Assembly (NCBI GenBank): GCA_016708955.1
Contig: JADJES010000016.1
Coordinates: 1-36,989, forward strand
Length of the DNA: 36,989 nucleotides
Origin: Nitrosomonas sp.
Lineage (GTDB): Bacteria; Pseudomonadota; Gammaproteobacteria; Burkholderiales; Nitrosomonadaceae
Direction of reading: 5' to 3'
The position numbers and the translations under genes are program-made. The notes beneath the pieces were generated by a model, which made no database searches, had not been told where the DNA came from, and worked only from the letters and a program-made list of their open reading frames with translations. Each line of letters starts with the position of its first letter. Position 1 is the first letter of the stretch. Below are positions 24,936-34,008 of the stretch, piece by piece.

Positions 24936-26018
24936 TTATGCTGTTTTAACTTTCTTAACAGGTGCCGCATCTATGCGTTCTATCACCTCGAATTTTCTTG
25001 TGTCCATGTCAGTGAATCCGGTAAGGATTTGCAAGTGAGGTACTAAGTCTGGCACTCTTTCTTTTATAATATCATGAGCAAACTTGCTGAGAAATAATGC
25101 CTTCTCTTTGGCTAAATGGTATTCAGGGCCAGCCTCATCCCTGTATGCCGCAGATGTCAGCAGAACGATGCCATTGGGGTCGACGCGGCCATCATCAATG
25201 TTTCCTTTCAGGAGTCTTGCCGCTGTTTCAATCGCAACAGTCAGATTCGGATCAAAAGGACCGACGATAAACGCGGTATTAATGGCATGCAGCCAGTCAA
25301 AACCGCGTCCCACACCCAACACCCATTCTTTATGCTCAGATTCTTCAATGGGTCTGTTGGATTGACGGATTTCGGCAATATGTCTGATATTGCCGCGAAC
25401 CAGAGGAATCATGTCTCGCACAATTCTTTCCGGAATTGAGGGGTATAGCGAATATAGCATTTCTTCCAGTTCCAGTTGGGAAGAGTGCTTAATTTTTGCC
25501 AAATCGACTACTGAATGTTCATCTTCGCCGTGCAGAATCAGGGCATCAAGATCCGTTTCAATGCCGCACACAATTGGAACCACAGCGCCTTTACCATAAA
25601 CACGTATAAATTGGTCTTTCAGTTTTACCGCTGCATCCTTAGCAGCATTAGTATCATAGTTAAATCCTCTGCATCCGCGATGCGTATCGCCGCGAGCATA
25701 ATGGTAAGTTACAAAAACCAAACAGTGTCTGCCGCGACTGATTGAATACTGAACCCACTGCTCGATTATGACCTGAAAAAACGGCCAACCTAAATCAAAC
25801 TTACCGCCAAGATTACGAAACGGCTGAATAATTCCAAGTGCAGTTTGTGTCATAACCGGTAAATGTAATCTGCCATCCATACACTTAAGCGCTGCTATTT
25901 CAGTTGGATGTTCTCCTCTGTATCTGCGACGTTCTGAAGATAAATCCATGAATGCACGCGAGTGCCGTTCATTTAAATCAAGCAGAAAGTCGATACCTGT
26001 TGTGCGGATATTACTCAT
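24936..26018 (-). CDS. Carbonic-anhydrase-like protein encoded last in the dab-type operon
   Basis: This 360-aa soluble protein has no signal peptide or membrane segment. I do not recognise a named family with certainty. The sequence shows C46-x-D48-x-R50 (ALKCMDGRLHLP) and H113-x-x-C116 (DTHRGCRGF), the zinc ligands and Asp-Arg dyad of beta-class carbonic anhydrases at similar spacing. The rest, including IVCGIETDLDALILHGEDEH at about 149-168, does not look like an ordinary beta-CA and is longer than the usual 200-230 residues. A distant relation to carboxysomal CsoSCA is possible. It starts 36 bp after the last NuoM-like gene, with GGAGAG before its ATG, so it is co-transcribed with dabA. 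CO2/bicarbonate chemistry is inferred from motif plus operon, not proven. Confidence 0.7.
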   Translation of the reverse strand: MSNIRTTGIDFLLDLNERHSRAFMDLSSERRRYRGEHPTEIAALKCMDGRLHLPVMTQTALGIIQPFRNLGGKFDLGWPFFQVIIEQWVQYSISRGRHCLVFVTYHYARGDTHRGCRGFNYDTNAAKDAAVKLKDQFIRVYGKGAVVPIVCGIETDLDALILHGEDEHSVVDLAKIKHSSQLELEEMLYSLYPSIPERIVRDMIPLVRGNIRHIAEIRQSNRPIEESEHKEWVLGVGRGFDWLHAINTAFIVGPFDPNLTVAIETAARLLKGNIDDGRVDPNGIVLLTSAAYRDEAGPEYHLAKEKALFLSKFAHDIIKERVPDLVPHLQILTGFTDMDTRKFEVIERIDAAPVKKVKTA

Positions 26019-26054
26019 ATTTTCTCTCCAATTCAGTAATCAAAAACAAAGTCA

Positions 26055-27560
26055 TTATGGTGTTTTAGTTATCAATCTTGATAACCACGCTTCCGAAGAA
26101 ACTTGATTGATATTAAGTATGTAATCAGGATAAAGACCGAACCACAATATTAACAGAGCGGGAATCAGCAACAAAATTATTTCACGCGGCTGCAAATCAA
26201 TTGCCTGATTAACATAGTTATGAACAATAGGCCCAAAAAATGTTTTTCGCGTGAAAGAAAGCATGTAAGCGGCACCGAGAATTGCACCGAATAGGGCAGC
26301 CACACCCAATACAGAATGTGTGCCTAATGCGCCAACAATCATAAGCAGCTCCGCGGGGAAACCACTGGTCCCAGGCACACCGATACTGGCAAGCATAAAC
26401 AGAAAATAAAAGCACGTCAGTTTTGGCATAACCTTGGCAAGGCCGCCTAAGTGAACAGCTTCGGTACTTCCAAAGCGGTGCTGTATAAAACCTGCAATCA
26501 ACATCAGCGAACTGGCGACAAAAGTGAAATTAATCAATTGAAAAACTGCACCCTGAAATCCTTGCATGTTAAGTGAGGCAATACCAACCATCACCAAGCC
26601 AACATGGCTTATGCTGGCATAAGCCAGCAAACGGCGCAGATTCGTTTGCTGAAGGGCAATCAAGGCACCATAAATCAGTGTAAAAGCGCCGATCACGCTT
26701 AAAACCCAACTGAACTCGACCGCAGCGACAGGCGCGAGCGGCATGGTAAAACGCAGAATGCCATAAACACCGAGCTTTAAACCCACCAGGATGGCAACAA
26801 CATGCGCTGGTCCCTCCATGGCCACGGTCGGAAGCCAGGTATGCAGTGGAACCAAAGGTGACTTGACTGCAAAGCCAAACAACAACAAGAGGAAAACCAG
26901 TGTTTGCAAATCATGCGGCAGTGGGGTCGTTAGTAAAACAGGCAAACTGAAAGATAGATCGTTGGGTATTTGACCGCCTGCTTGTGTTGCATGGTTGGTC
27001 GCCAGCACGATGATTGCGAGCAGCAACGTGACGCCGCCGGCTAGCATGAACAATGTGTACTTCATGGCGGCGCTACGGCGTTGTGAACCAATACCCCACA
27101 ATCCAATTAAGAAGAAGAATGGCGGCAAGGTCAGTTCCCAGAACAGGAAAAACAGCACAGTATCGAGCGCGCAATAGATGCCAATGCTGATGCCCTCGAG
27201 CGCCAGCAACAATGCAAAGTGAAAGCGCGACGAGTGGGAAATTGCGTTCCATGAGGCCAGCATGGCGATGATCGTTACGATTGCCGTCATGGGCAAAAAT
27301 AACACCGAAATACCATCAACGCCAACCAGATACTCAATGTTTAAGATTGGAATCCAAGGATGACGTTCAACCAGTTGAAACTCACTTTTATCTGCATCAA
27401 ATAGGAGCAGTGCAAAGATCGTCAGCAGCAATGTAAATAAAGCTATAAAAAAAGCAATTTGCTTAGAAATGTCGATATTGCGTATGGAACCGGCCAGAAC
27501 AGCACCCAATAAAGGGATAACAATAATAAGGCTCAGCAATGGAAAATCGGTTTCAATCAT
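26055..27560 (-). CDS. NuoM-like antiporter subunit, second downstream copy
   Basis: This 501-aa inner-membrane protein has about 14 hydrophobic segments in the proton-translocating antiporter family shared by NuoL/M/N, MrpA/D and DabB. Conduction residues are kept: E142 (FWELTLPP), K233 (FAVKSPLVPLHTWLP), K262 (LKLGVYG) and the late Glu in FPAELLMIVG. Length and motifs fit NuoM. It starts one base after the stop of the preceding NuoM-like gene, so translation is coupled. No other complex I genes adjoin it, and the context with DabA argues for a role in ion-driven DIC uptake rather than NADH oxidation; that is inference. Confidence 0.9.
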   Translation of the reverse strand: MIETDFPLLSLIIVIPLLGAVLAGSIRNIDISKQIAFFIALFTLLLTIFALLLFDADKSEFQLVERHPWIPILNIEYLVGVDGISVLFLPMTAIVTIIAMLASWNAISHSSRFHFALLLALEGISIGIYCALDTVLFFLFWELTLPPFFFLIGLWGIGSQRRSAAMKYTLFMLAGGVTLLLAIIVLATNHATQAGGQIPNDLSFSLPVLLTTPLPHDLQTLVFLLLLFGFAVKSPLVPLHTWLPTVAMEGPAHVVAILVGLKLGVYGILRFTMPLAPVAAVEFSWVLSVIGAFTLIYGALIALQQTNLRRLLAYASISHVGLVMVGIASLNMQGFQGAVFQLINFTFVASSLMLIAGFIQHRFGSTEAVHLGGLAKVMPKLTCFYFLFMLASIGVPGTSGFPAELLMIVGALGTHSVLGVAALFGAILGAAYMLSFTRKTFFGPIVHNYVNQAIDLQPREIILLLIPALLILWFGLYPDYILNINQVSSEAWLSRLITKTP

Positions 27561-27561
27561 C

Positions 27562-29145
27562 CTAATGATCCTTTGAAATAATAGACTGCGTTGTCAGTGC
27601 ATCCGGATGAGCGGCCCCCATGCTGGAGGGAGAACTATGGATGGATTCGAGATTCTGATCGATGATATGCAACCAAGGTGAGGTATTTACACCGGTTGCA
27701 ATCAGTAAGCCGCAAATCACGATGGCAATGATCCATTCGTTTCTGGGCGACGGTTGCGAACTGGTATGGTGCGTGTATGTAAATGCTCCCTGAAAACGTT
27801 TCGGTGCGGCAATAAATATTTGCTGGAAGGCACGCAGCAACAGCCCGACTGCCAAAACGTTTCCAAACAGAATCGCGATGGCGACAAACCATCCTTGGCC
27901 TTTTATCGTACCTTCAAGTAACAGATGAATACCGTCAAAACCCGGTGTTCCCGGCATAACCATGGTACTCAGCGCGCAGATCACGAATAAGAAAGCTATC
28001 GCTGTATTGGTGTCGAACATGCCACCCAAGCGTGGAATAAAGGCAGTATGCGTGCGCTTGTATATCATGCCGAGACTCAGCAGAATCCCCGCAGTTGCCA
28101 AGCCATACGATACGGCTAGGATGATACTGCCTTCCATTGCATAGCTGTTAAAGTCAAACAAACCGATTACAATCAAACCGGTCTGACTGATGATGGCAAA
28201 AGCCAGCAGGCGGCGGAAATTGATCTGCATGAATGCCAGCAGGACACCGTAAAAAATGCCGATCAAGCTTAGTGTTACCACAAACCAGGCCCATTGTTCC
28301 GCAACCTCTGGAAGCAAAGGGATCAGGAATCGCATGACAGCATAAATACCCAGTTTTAAGCTGACCAGAAAAATTCCCGCGCTCGCGACGGTTCCTTGTT
28401 CGGCAAGTACTGGCAGCCAGGCATGAAAGGGAAATAAAGGCATGCGTATGGCAAAACCGAATAATAATAGGAAAAAAATTAACGTGGCATATTCAAGATT
28501 AGCATTATTTTCTTTCAAGATCAGCCAATCAAAAGACAGTACATCTGTTGACAGCATGATGCCAAATCCGAGCATCAAGAAACCGGCAAGTACCATCAAC
28601 AATCCGCTTCCCCAATGTTGCAACAATAATGCAACCACCCAGCGCCGATTTTGTCCGGAACCAGTTCTGAGTGTCATTAAAATGACTGGAACCAATTCAA
28701 GAAAACACCAGAGCCAAAATTGCATCGCATTCATGGCAGCAAAAGCACCAATCAGAATTGCTTCATAACCTAGCAAGCATGCGACATGAATGCGGTCTGT
28801 CGCATGCCGTGCAGTCATGTTGTATACCAAAGCCAGCAACGCGAGAAGCGTAGTGAGCAGAATAAACAGGATATTGGTGCCATCCACCCCGACACTATAG
28901 GTCAACCCCATGCCTTGATATTTTTCATAAAGCTGAATGCCCGGTTGATCGGGGTTAAAAACCGCAAGAAGGTACAAACCGAGCAGGAAAGTCAATATCG
29001 TGCCCGCAAAGCTAAGGCGGAGAACGATAGCGGGTGGGGGTGTTAACAGCACAAGCAGCATAGTCACCAGCGGGATTGCCGTCATTACTGACAGAATTGG
29101 AAAAGAAATTGTTTCCGACCATAGGGTCATTGTTATAGTGTCCAT
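27562..29145 (-). CDS. NuoM-like antiporter subunit with altered conduction residues
   Basis: This 527-aa polytopic membrane protein belongs to the NuoM/MrpD family. E150 is kept (FLELVPVILM) and K264 is kept (SLKLGIYA). The central lysine is replaced by R234 (FAIRMPLFPFHAWLP), and the late glutamate of the family is missing (PGTPGFDGIHLLLEG in place of the usual FxxE). It may therefore conduct ions poorly or play a structural part. ATG 29145 (MDTITM) is chosen over an upstream ATG because GAGG stands about 6 bases before it. It begins 7 bp after the NuoL-like stop. A soluble hydrophilic tail of about 50 residues closes the protein. Confidence 0.88.
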   Translation of the reverse strand: MDTITMTLWSETISFPILSVMTAIPLVTMLLVLLTPPPAIVLRLSFAGTILTFLLGLYLLAVFNPDQPGIQLYEKYQGMGLTYSVGVDGTNILFILLTTLLALLALVYNMTARHATDRIHVACLLGYEAILIGAFAAMNAMQFWLWCFLELVPVILMTLRTGSGQNRRWVVALLLQHWGSGLLMVLAGFLMLGFGIMLSTDVLSFDWLILKENNANLEYATLIFFLLLFGFAIRMPLFPFHAWLPVLAEQGTVASAGIFLVSLKLGIYAVMRFLIPLLPEVAEQWAWFVVTLSLIGIFYGVLLAFMQINFRRLLAFAIISQTGLIVIGLFDFNSYAMEGSIILAVSYGLATAGILLSLGMIYKRTHTAFIPRLGGMFDTNTAIAFLFVICALSTMVMPGTPGFDGIHLLLEGTIKGQGWFVAIAILFGNVLAVGLLLRAFQQIFIAAPKRFQGAFTYTHHTSSQPSPRNEWIIAIVICGLLIATGVNTSPWLHIIDQNLESIHSSPSSMGAAHPDALTTQSIISKDH

Positions 29146-29152
29146 TAATACC

Positions 29153-30721
29153 TCAAATTGAAGCGGCAATCATTAACACAATGAATACAAACAAAACCAG
29201 ATAGCGCGGCTTGAGAATAAATTGTTCAAAAGTAATGGCTGCCTGCCCGAGCTTACTGCCGATACCGACCATATCCATGCCGATGCCACGCAGCACCAAG
29301 CGATCCTCGAACCAGCTCATTATGTTTGCTATCCACTCAAATAATTTTCCTACCATCCCGCTACCGCGAACGAATTCAACCTGTATTTCATGCTGGGCCT
29401 TTTTGTCGAGATTCTTTTCCAATTGCGTCAACGATGAGATGGTATAGTTTGTTGAAACCGGCGCACCCATCGCGCGATCAATGATATTTTTATCAAATCG
29501 GTCCAGATCATGACCCAATCCATTGATCGGTCTGACCAGTGTTCTGTCGGCAATAGGGTCCAGCCAGAAGCGCTGTAATGAAGCGATGTACAGCCAGCGT
29601 TTATTGGCAATGTAAGGCGTTACCAGTTTCATGGGGTTGCGATGCACATAAAAGAGAAACGATGGGGCGGTTAATACTTGATAGCATCTGACAATGGCGT
29701 GCGCGCACAAATGCCAGGTTGCCAATTCCCACAGACCCAATCCGCATTCCAGGAACATGAGGCCCAATTGCCCAGAAATGGCAAAACATACTGAGCTTTT
29801 GACATCGGTTTGCGTCAATCCGACGATAAAGCTATAGATGGCCGTGAACAATCCGACGACAACGAGCAGCGCCATCGCAAGTGGCGCTTTTTCGATCATG
29901 GGGTGCAGCAGGATCACCAAAAAAACGCCTGAATGTATCATTACTGCGCCATAAAAAACGGCACTGGAGGGGGTAGGTCCTTCCATCGCTCGAGCTAGCC
30001 ACGGGGTAAACGGTAGTTGCGCCGACTTGGCAATTGCCGCAATAACAAATGCCAAGCTGATGACAGTGACTGTCGGTGTTGCCAGCGTTTCAGAGATTTC
30101 ATTTAACCTTACCCAATCGATGGTTCCTGAGAAATAGAAAGAAAGTGCGATTCCAAGAATGAAGCCGGCATCGCCAATCCGGTTAGTTACGAAAACCCGA
30201 GTGGCATTAATAGCAGCAACAGGACGGTCATAGGCAAAAGAAATGAGCAGATAGGAACATAATCCGGCGATTTCCCAGCCAATGAATGTGCCGGCGGCAT
30301 TGCCTGACAATATCAGAAGAAGCATACCCGATGAAAATAAGCTCAGAACGAAATAAAACCGGTGGAATCCGGCTTCGCTATGGATATAGTTCATCGAGAA
30401 GTGAGTAATGACGGCAAGAATTATTGAAAATAGCGCGGCGACTATGACACTGAATCCAGTGGAGATGAAATTCAGTTCAATGCTAAGATTTCCGCTGCTA
30501 AGCCATTGTCCCACAATAAAAATGCCGGAGTTCAACGCCATAAGATCAGCCGCGAGCAAAGCAATCGCCAGCAAGCAAGACAAGGTAATGGCGCTTTTGG
30601 CGATGACTGCTGTTATCCGCTCGCTTTGCACGCCGTCGATATAGTTGAACAAGTTACCAAAACCAATGATTGCTGCGGCAATGAAGGGCAATAATGGAAT
30701 GAAAGCGACTAGAAAATCCAT
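29153..30721 (-). CDS. NuoL/DabB-like membrane subunit
   Basis: This 522-aa antiporter-family membrane protein is NuoL-like, with GWEIAGLCSYLLI (E150), IAKSAQLPFTPWLARAMEGPTP (K232) and INATRVFVTNRIGD. The later channel lysine (HAFFK in NuoL) is arginine here: HAIVRCY, H341/R345. The C-terminal third (about 370-500) is hydrophilic and lacks the last NuoL helices, ending with one predicted transmembrane helix (YLVLFVFIVLMIAAS). Its start lies one base past the dabA stop. Adjacency to dabA and this size make it the best candidate for the DabB partner that energises DabA with the proton (or sodium) gradient. Which ion it uses is unknown. Confidence 0.88.
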   Translation of the reverse strand: MDFLVAFIPLLPFIAAAIIGFGNLFNYIDGVQSERITAVIAKSAITLSCLLAIALLAADLMALNSGIFIVGQWLSSGNLSIELNFISTGFSVIVAALFSIILAVITHFSMNYIHSEAGFHRFYFVLSLFSSGMLLLILSGNAAGTFIGWEIAGLCSYLLISFAYDRPVAAINATRVFVTNRIGDAGFILGIALSFYFSGTIDWVRLNEISETLATPTVTVISLAFVIAAIAKSAQLPFTPWLARAMEGPTPSSAVFYGAVMIHSGVFLVILLHPMIEKAPLAMALLVVVGLFTAIYSFIVGLTQTDVKSSVCFAISGQLGLMFLECGLGLWELATWHLCAHAIVRCYQVLTAPSFLFYVHRNPMKLVTPYIANKRWLYIASLQRFWLDPIADRTLVRPINGLGHDLDRFDKNIIDRAMGAPVSTNYTISSLTQLEKNLDKKAQHEIQVEFVRGSGMVGKLFEWIANIMSWFEDRLVLRGIGMDMVGIGSKLGQAAITFEQFILKPRYLVLFVFIVLMIAASI

Positions 30722-30722
30722 T

Positions 30723-33700
30723 CTAGACTCCTGTTCTATGAGGTTGCTTAATCAGAACGGGTGGCAATGGCACGTTGATATTCTGATAATAAGCAACTGA
30801 TGATTCAAGTTCTGACATTTCCCTTTTTTCAGCTTGCCAGGGAACAAATCCGACACCGCGTTCAAAGACCGATATTTCACCGCTGTCGGGATCAATCGCG
30901 CCGAGCAAAATCCAGCCGCCGCCTACCAGTTCCCGGATAATAGCCTGGCGCTCATAAATTTGTCCGAGTATCTCGGTCTTCGCTTCAACCAAAACTTGCA
31001 GGCGCAACGGTTCATGAATTTCCACCATTTGTTTGGTCAAGCCGGTTCGTAGATCGCTGCTTGTGCCTTCAATCACCCCAAACATACCTGTAATATTGTG
31101 CGTGACTTTGGAACCGGAACCGAAATGATCGTTATTTATCGTGGAGAAGTAATATTCCAGATTGATACCGGAACCAACTGGGCCCACTGCCAATAATAAA
31201 TTTTCCAGTAATTTACCATCCGCATCCTGTGTCGGATCATAGGAAATAAGAAAAACGCGCCGATCCAGAAATGTTCCTTGCGATACCGAGCGACGGCCAA
31301 CAATTGCCGCAGCAATCGTGGCATGGTTATATTCCGGGAAGGCTTGAGAGAAATCATTTGCACGCAAATATACGTGCTCTTTGCCTTCTTCCGGTGTTTT
31401 GGGATTGTTGGCTGATGCGAAACGGCGGCAACGTTCATGCGCAGAGATTTTGCTCGCTTTTATCAAGTCGTTTTTGAATGCGTCAAAAGCGGGTAGCTTG
31501 TTTTGAGGCATATCCTCAAGATCAAACCAGAAAAATTCGTCACTGCACGTATCGTGTTCAGCACCGACAAACCAAGTGTCGCTGGGAATATTGATTCCCC
31601 GTTCTTTGAGCAGTGTTCTGACTTCCGGCCGATTTGCCATGGCGGCGAACAGCCGTGCATTGGGGCCGCCGCGTTTGCCGCTACATGCGCCGCAATTGTA
31701 ACCAAATGCATGCGGATTATTTTGATTGGTTGAGCCATGACCGATCAAACAGACAATGGGAGCAAATCCATAAGATAAACCGGTGGTGCGCATAAATACG
31801 GAAAGTTTATCGGCTTGTTCTTGATCGGTAAAACCCAAGCGAGGTTGCTCGGGTGTTGCAACGGAATCGGTTGCCGGAGCAGTAAACATCAACTGAGTAG
31901 GTACCGGTTTTTCGATGCTTTGACGCAATAGATTATTTACTGAGACATAATACTTAGGCCAAAATATTCTGCCCAATAAACCGACAAACACAATGGGTGC
32001 CAGTGTATCAATTACTACGTGAGACAAAAGCAGACCGCGTCGTAGTGATTGATTCATCAAATAGGCCAGTTTTTTATAAAAACGGTATCCTATAGTGTGT
32101 TCCTGTAAAACGTGTTCGGTTCCTTTTCTGGGCATTTCATCAACATTATGTGACGGCGTTACAATGACAGGGCACTGCATTTTTCTCACGGTGTCGTCAA
32201 TTCCCTTATAGTTCATCGGGGTGCCAAAAAAACCGGCCGCCCCTAATGTTTCTATTGCAGGATTGATTTCTTCAAGCTGGCGGCGCAAGCTTTCTTCGCG
32301 ATCATCCATGCAGGAAATAATTTGTACCTGCGGTATCTGGATGCGCTTAGCCCAGCGGCCGCGATGCACATTGGCGCGTATCACCTGGAAGAAATCTTCC
32401 CGGTAATGATATTCGTAGGCATACAACCATATTTTACTGCGTTCCGGCGCGGTGAAGTCATTCAGGATGGAAAGCATGTTTGGCAAGTCCTCTTTTCGCA
32501 TGCTTTGAATATCGTCTGCGGTAAACCCCAAATGCTGGCATAAGCGGAACAACCGCCAGCCGCTATTGAAAGCATTGTGCTCAAAATTATTCTCGACCAG
32601 CGGGCTGAATTGCCAGGTCCAAGCCAAATCAGCCAGTGCCTGCCATTCTTCCCGTTTCTGGCGTTCCGATCCCGCGCGCTTGATCAGATCTTGCGCATGG
32701 TGCGTCAGGTATTCCGGCAGTTCGCCCCCGTACAATTTCTTCCTGACGATGAATTCGGACAAATTCTTGCGGAAGTAATACTGCAGAGTGCTCAATCTAG
32801 CTTCAATTTTCCAGTTATCCTTACAAGCTTGGTTAAGCCATAACCGGTCGAGCGTCAGCCGAATTGCGAGATAATCCGCCAAATGCAGCCTGGCATTGTT
32901 TTCCGTTTCGTATCCGGGATTGTGTTGACGCCAGTTGATCATTCCCGACCAACCTGGCAGCTCGAGTGCCAGATGCTGTAGATAGCTTTCCCATTTATTC
33001 TGTGGAATTCCCAATTCGGTTAGTTGCGTAATTATGCAATCCACCGGGTCTTCAGGTGTTTCGGTTACGATATGCTGCCAGTCCGGCAAATCATGCAAAA
33101 AAGGGTTTACATCATATTGCACGGTTGAACGCCAGGCGGCATATAGCCCTAACTCGCTACGCCCGGGCAATTGCCAGGCGGCAACACCTTCATCCATGAC
33201 TGAAGCACAGATACGGATGATTTGCGGCCGTATGGAATAGAGAATATCGATGCCGCTTAAAGCCATCACAAAACCACGCATGGTTATCTTGTCACCTATT
33301 TGCGCCAGCAATTCATCCAGCTTGGTTTCCGCTTCCGCTCTCATCTTTTGATGCACCGGAGCTTTCTCGCCGCTTGACAAGCTGGATTTAATTTTTTCAA
33401 GCCATTCCTTGGCTTGTTCTTCCGACAGATCCAGCATATTTTCTGGGTGTAAATCAGTTAACTCGATATCAAGTTTGTTTAGAATACTTTCCCATAGCTG
33501 TTTGATGACTTTACTCTGATCGGAATTGGCCGCGAGCATGCGGGTACGAGCCGCTTGCGAAACATCCGATTGAATGGTATCCAACGCACCCAATTCCTCA
33601 ATAAACCAGTTTAGCTGATTAATCGACAGCGCCGGTAATTCATGTATCAGCGCAATGCGGTAAATATCCTTGCGCTTGATGGTCAAATTGCCGGTTTGAA

Positions 33701-33995
33701 ACACAACTTCTTCGGCGTTTAAATGCGTGGCATGCGAAAAGGCCGCGGATAAATCCTCATCGGTAATTCGTCCTTGCTTATAAAGTGCGCGATTTTTTTC
33801 TTCGGGCAAATAGCCATAGACGCCAGTTAGTGTTTCATATTCTGCCAAAGCCTGTTCAAACGGCAGATGCTGGAAGCCATGGATCGTGTTGTGGTGCACA
33901 AACTCATGCAATGGCCGTTGTCCAGGCAGGATATGATCCAAGTGATTTATTGCTTCAATGATATATTCACGCGGATCGAGAAACTCAGAAGTCAT
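30723..33995 (-). CDS. dabA: DabA-type inorganic carbon transporter subunit (DUF2309)
   Basis: This 1090-aa soluble subunit of DAB-type dissolved inorganic carbon accumulators carries a beta-carbonic-anhydrase-like zinc site. Expected ligands and catalytic residues are present: C562-x-D564 with R566 (ISCMDDREESLRR), H753 (LIGHGSTNQ) and C768 (YNCGACSGKRGG). The H-to-C spacing of 15 equals that reported for Halothiobacillus DabA (H524, C539). The N-terminus FVHHNTIHGFQHLPFEQAL is a DUF2309 hallmark. ATG 33995 (MTSEFLDP) is chosen because GAAGGA precedes it; it lies 14 bp after the upstream NuoM-like stop. In the known system DabA converts CO2 to bicarbonate only when coupled to DabB. It appears longer than the DabA proteins I recall. 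Confidence 0.92.
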   Translation of the reverse strand: MTSEFLDPREYIIEAINHLDHILPGQRPLHEFVHHNTIHGFQHLPFEQALAEYETLTGVYGYLPEEKNRALYKQGRITDEDLSAAFSHATHLNAEEVVFQTGNLTIKRKDIYRIALIHELPALSINQLNWFIEELGALDTIQSDVSQAARTRMLAANSDQSKVIKQLWESILNKLDIELTDLHPENMLDLSEEQAKEWLEKIKSSLSSGEKAPVHQKMRAEAETKLDELLAQIGDKITMRGFVMALSGIDILYSIRPQIIRICASVMDEGVAAWQLPGRSELGLYAAWRSTVQYDVNPFLHDLPDWQHIVTETPEDPVDCIITQLTELGIPQNKWESYLQHLALELPGWSGMINWRQHNPGYETENNARLHLADYLAIRLTLDRLWLNQACKDNWKIEARLSTLQYYFRKNLSEFIVRKKLYGGELPEYLTHHAQDLIKRAGSERQKREEWQALADLAWTWQFSPLVENNFEHNAFNSGWRLFRLCQHLGFTADDIQSMRKEDLPNMLSILNDFTAPERSKIWLYAYEYHYREDFFQVIRANVHRGRWAKRIQIPQVQIISCMDDREESLRRQLEEINPAIETLGAAGFFGTPMNYKGIDDTVRKMQCPVIVTPSHNVDEMPRKGTEHVLQEHTIGYRFYKKLAYLMNQSLRRGLLLSHVVIDTLAPIVFVGLLGRIFWPKYYVSVNNLLRQSIEKPVPTQLMFTAPATDSVATPEQPRLGFTDQEQADKLSVFMRTTGLSYGFAPIVCLIGHGSTNQNNPHAFGYNCGACSGKRGGPNARLFAAMANRPEVRTLLKERGINIPSDTWFVGAEHDTCSDEFFWFDLEDMPQNKLPAFDAFKNDLIKASKISAHERCRRFASANNPKTPEEGKEHVYLRANDFSQAFPEYNHATIAAAIVGRRSVSQGTFLDRRVFLISYDPTQDADGKLLENLLLAVGPVGSGINLEYYFSTINNDHFGSGSKVTHNITGMFGVIEGTSSDLRTGLTKQMVEIHEPLRLQVLVEAKTEILGQIYERQAIIRELVGGGWILLGAIDPDSGEISVFERGVGFVPWQAEKREMSELESSVAYYQNINVPLPPVLIKQPHRTGV

Positions 33996-34008
33996 AGTGG
34001 CATCCTTC

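Noticed and set aside
24936..26018. Direct annotation as carboxysomal CsoSCA
   Set aside because: No shell proteins or RuBisCO genes are in the window. The HxxC spacing is beta-CA-like rather than the wider arrangement recalled for CsoSCA, so only a distant relation is allowed.
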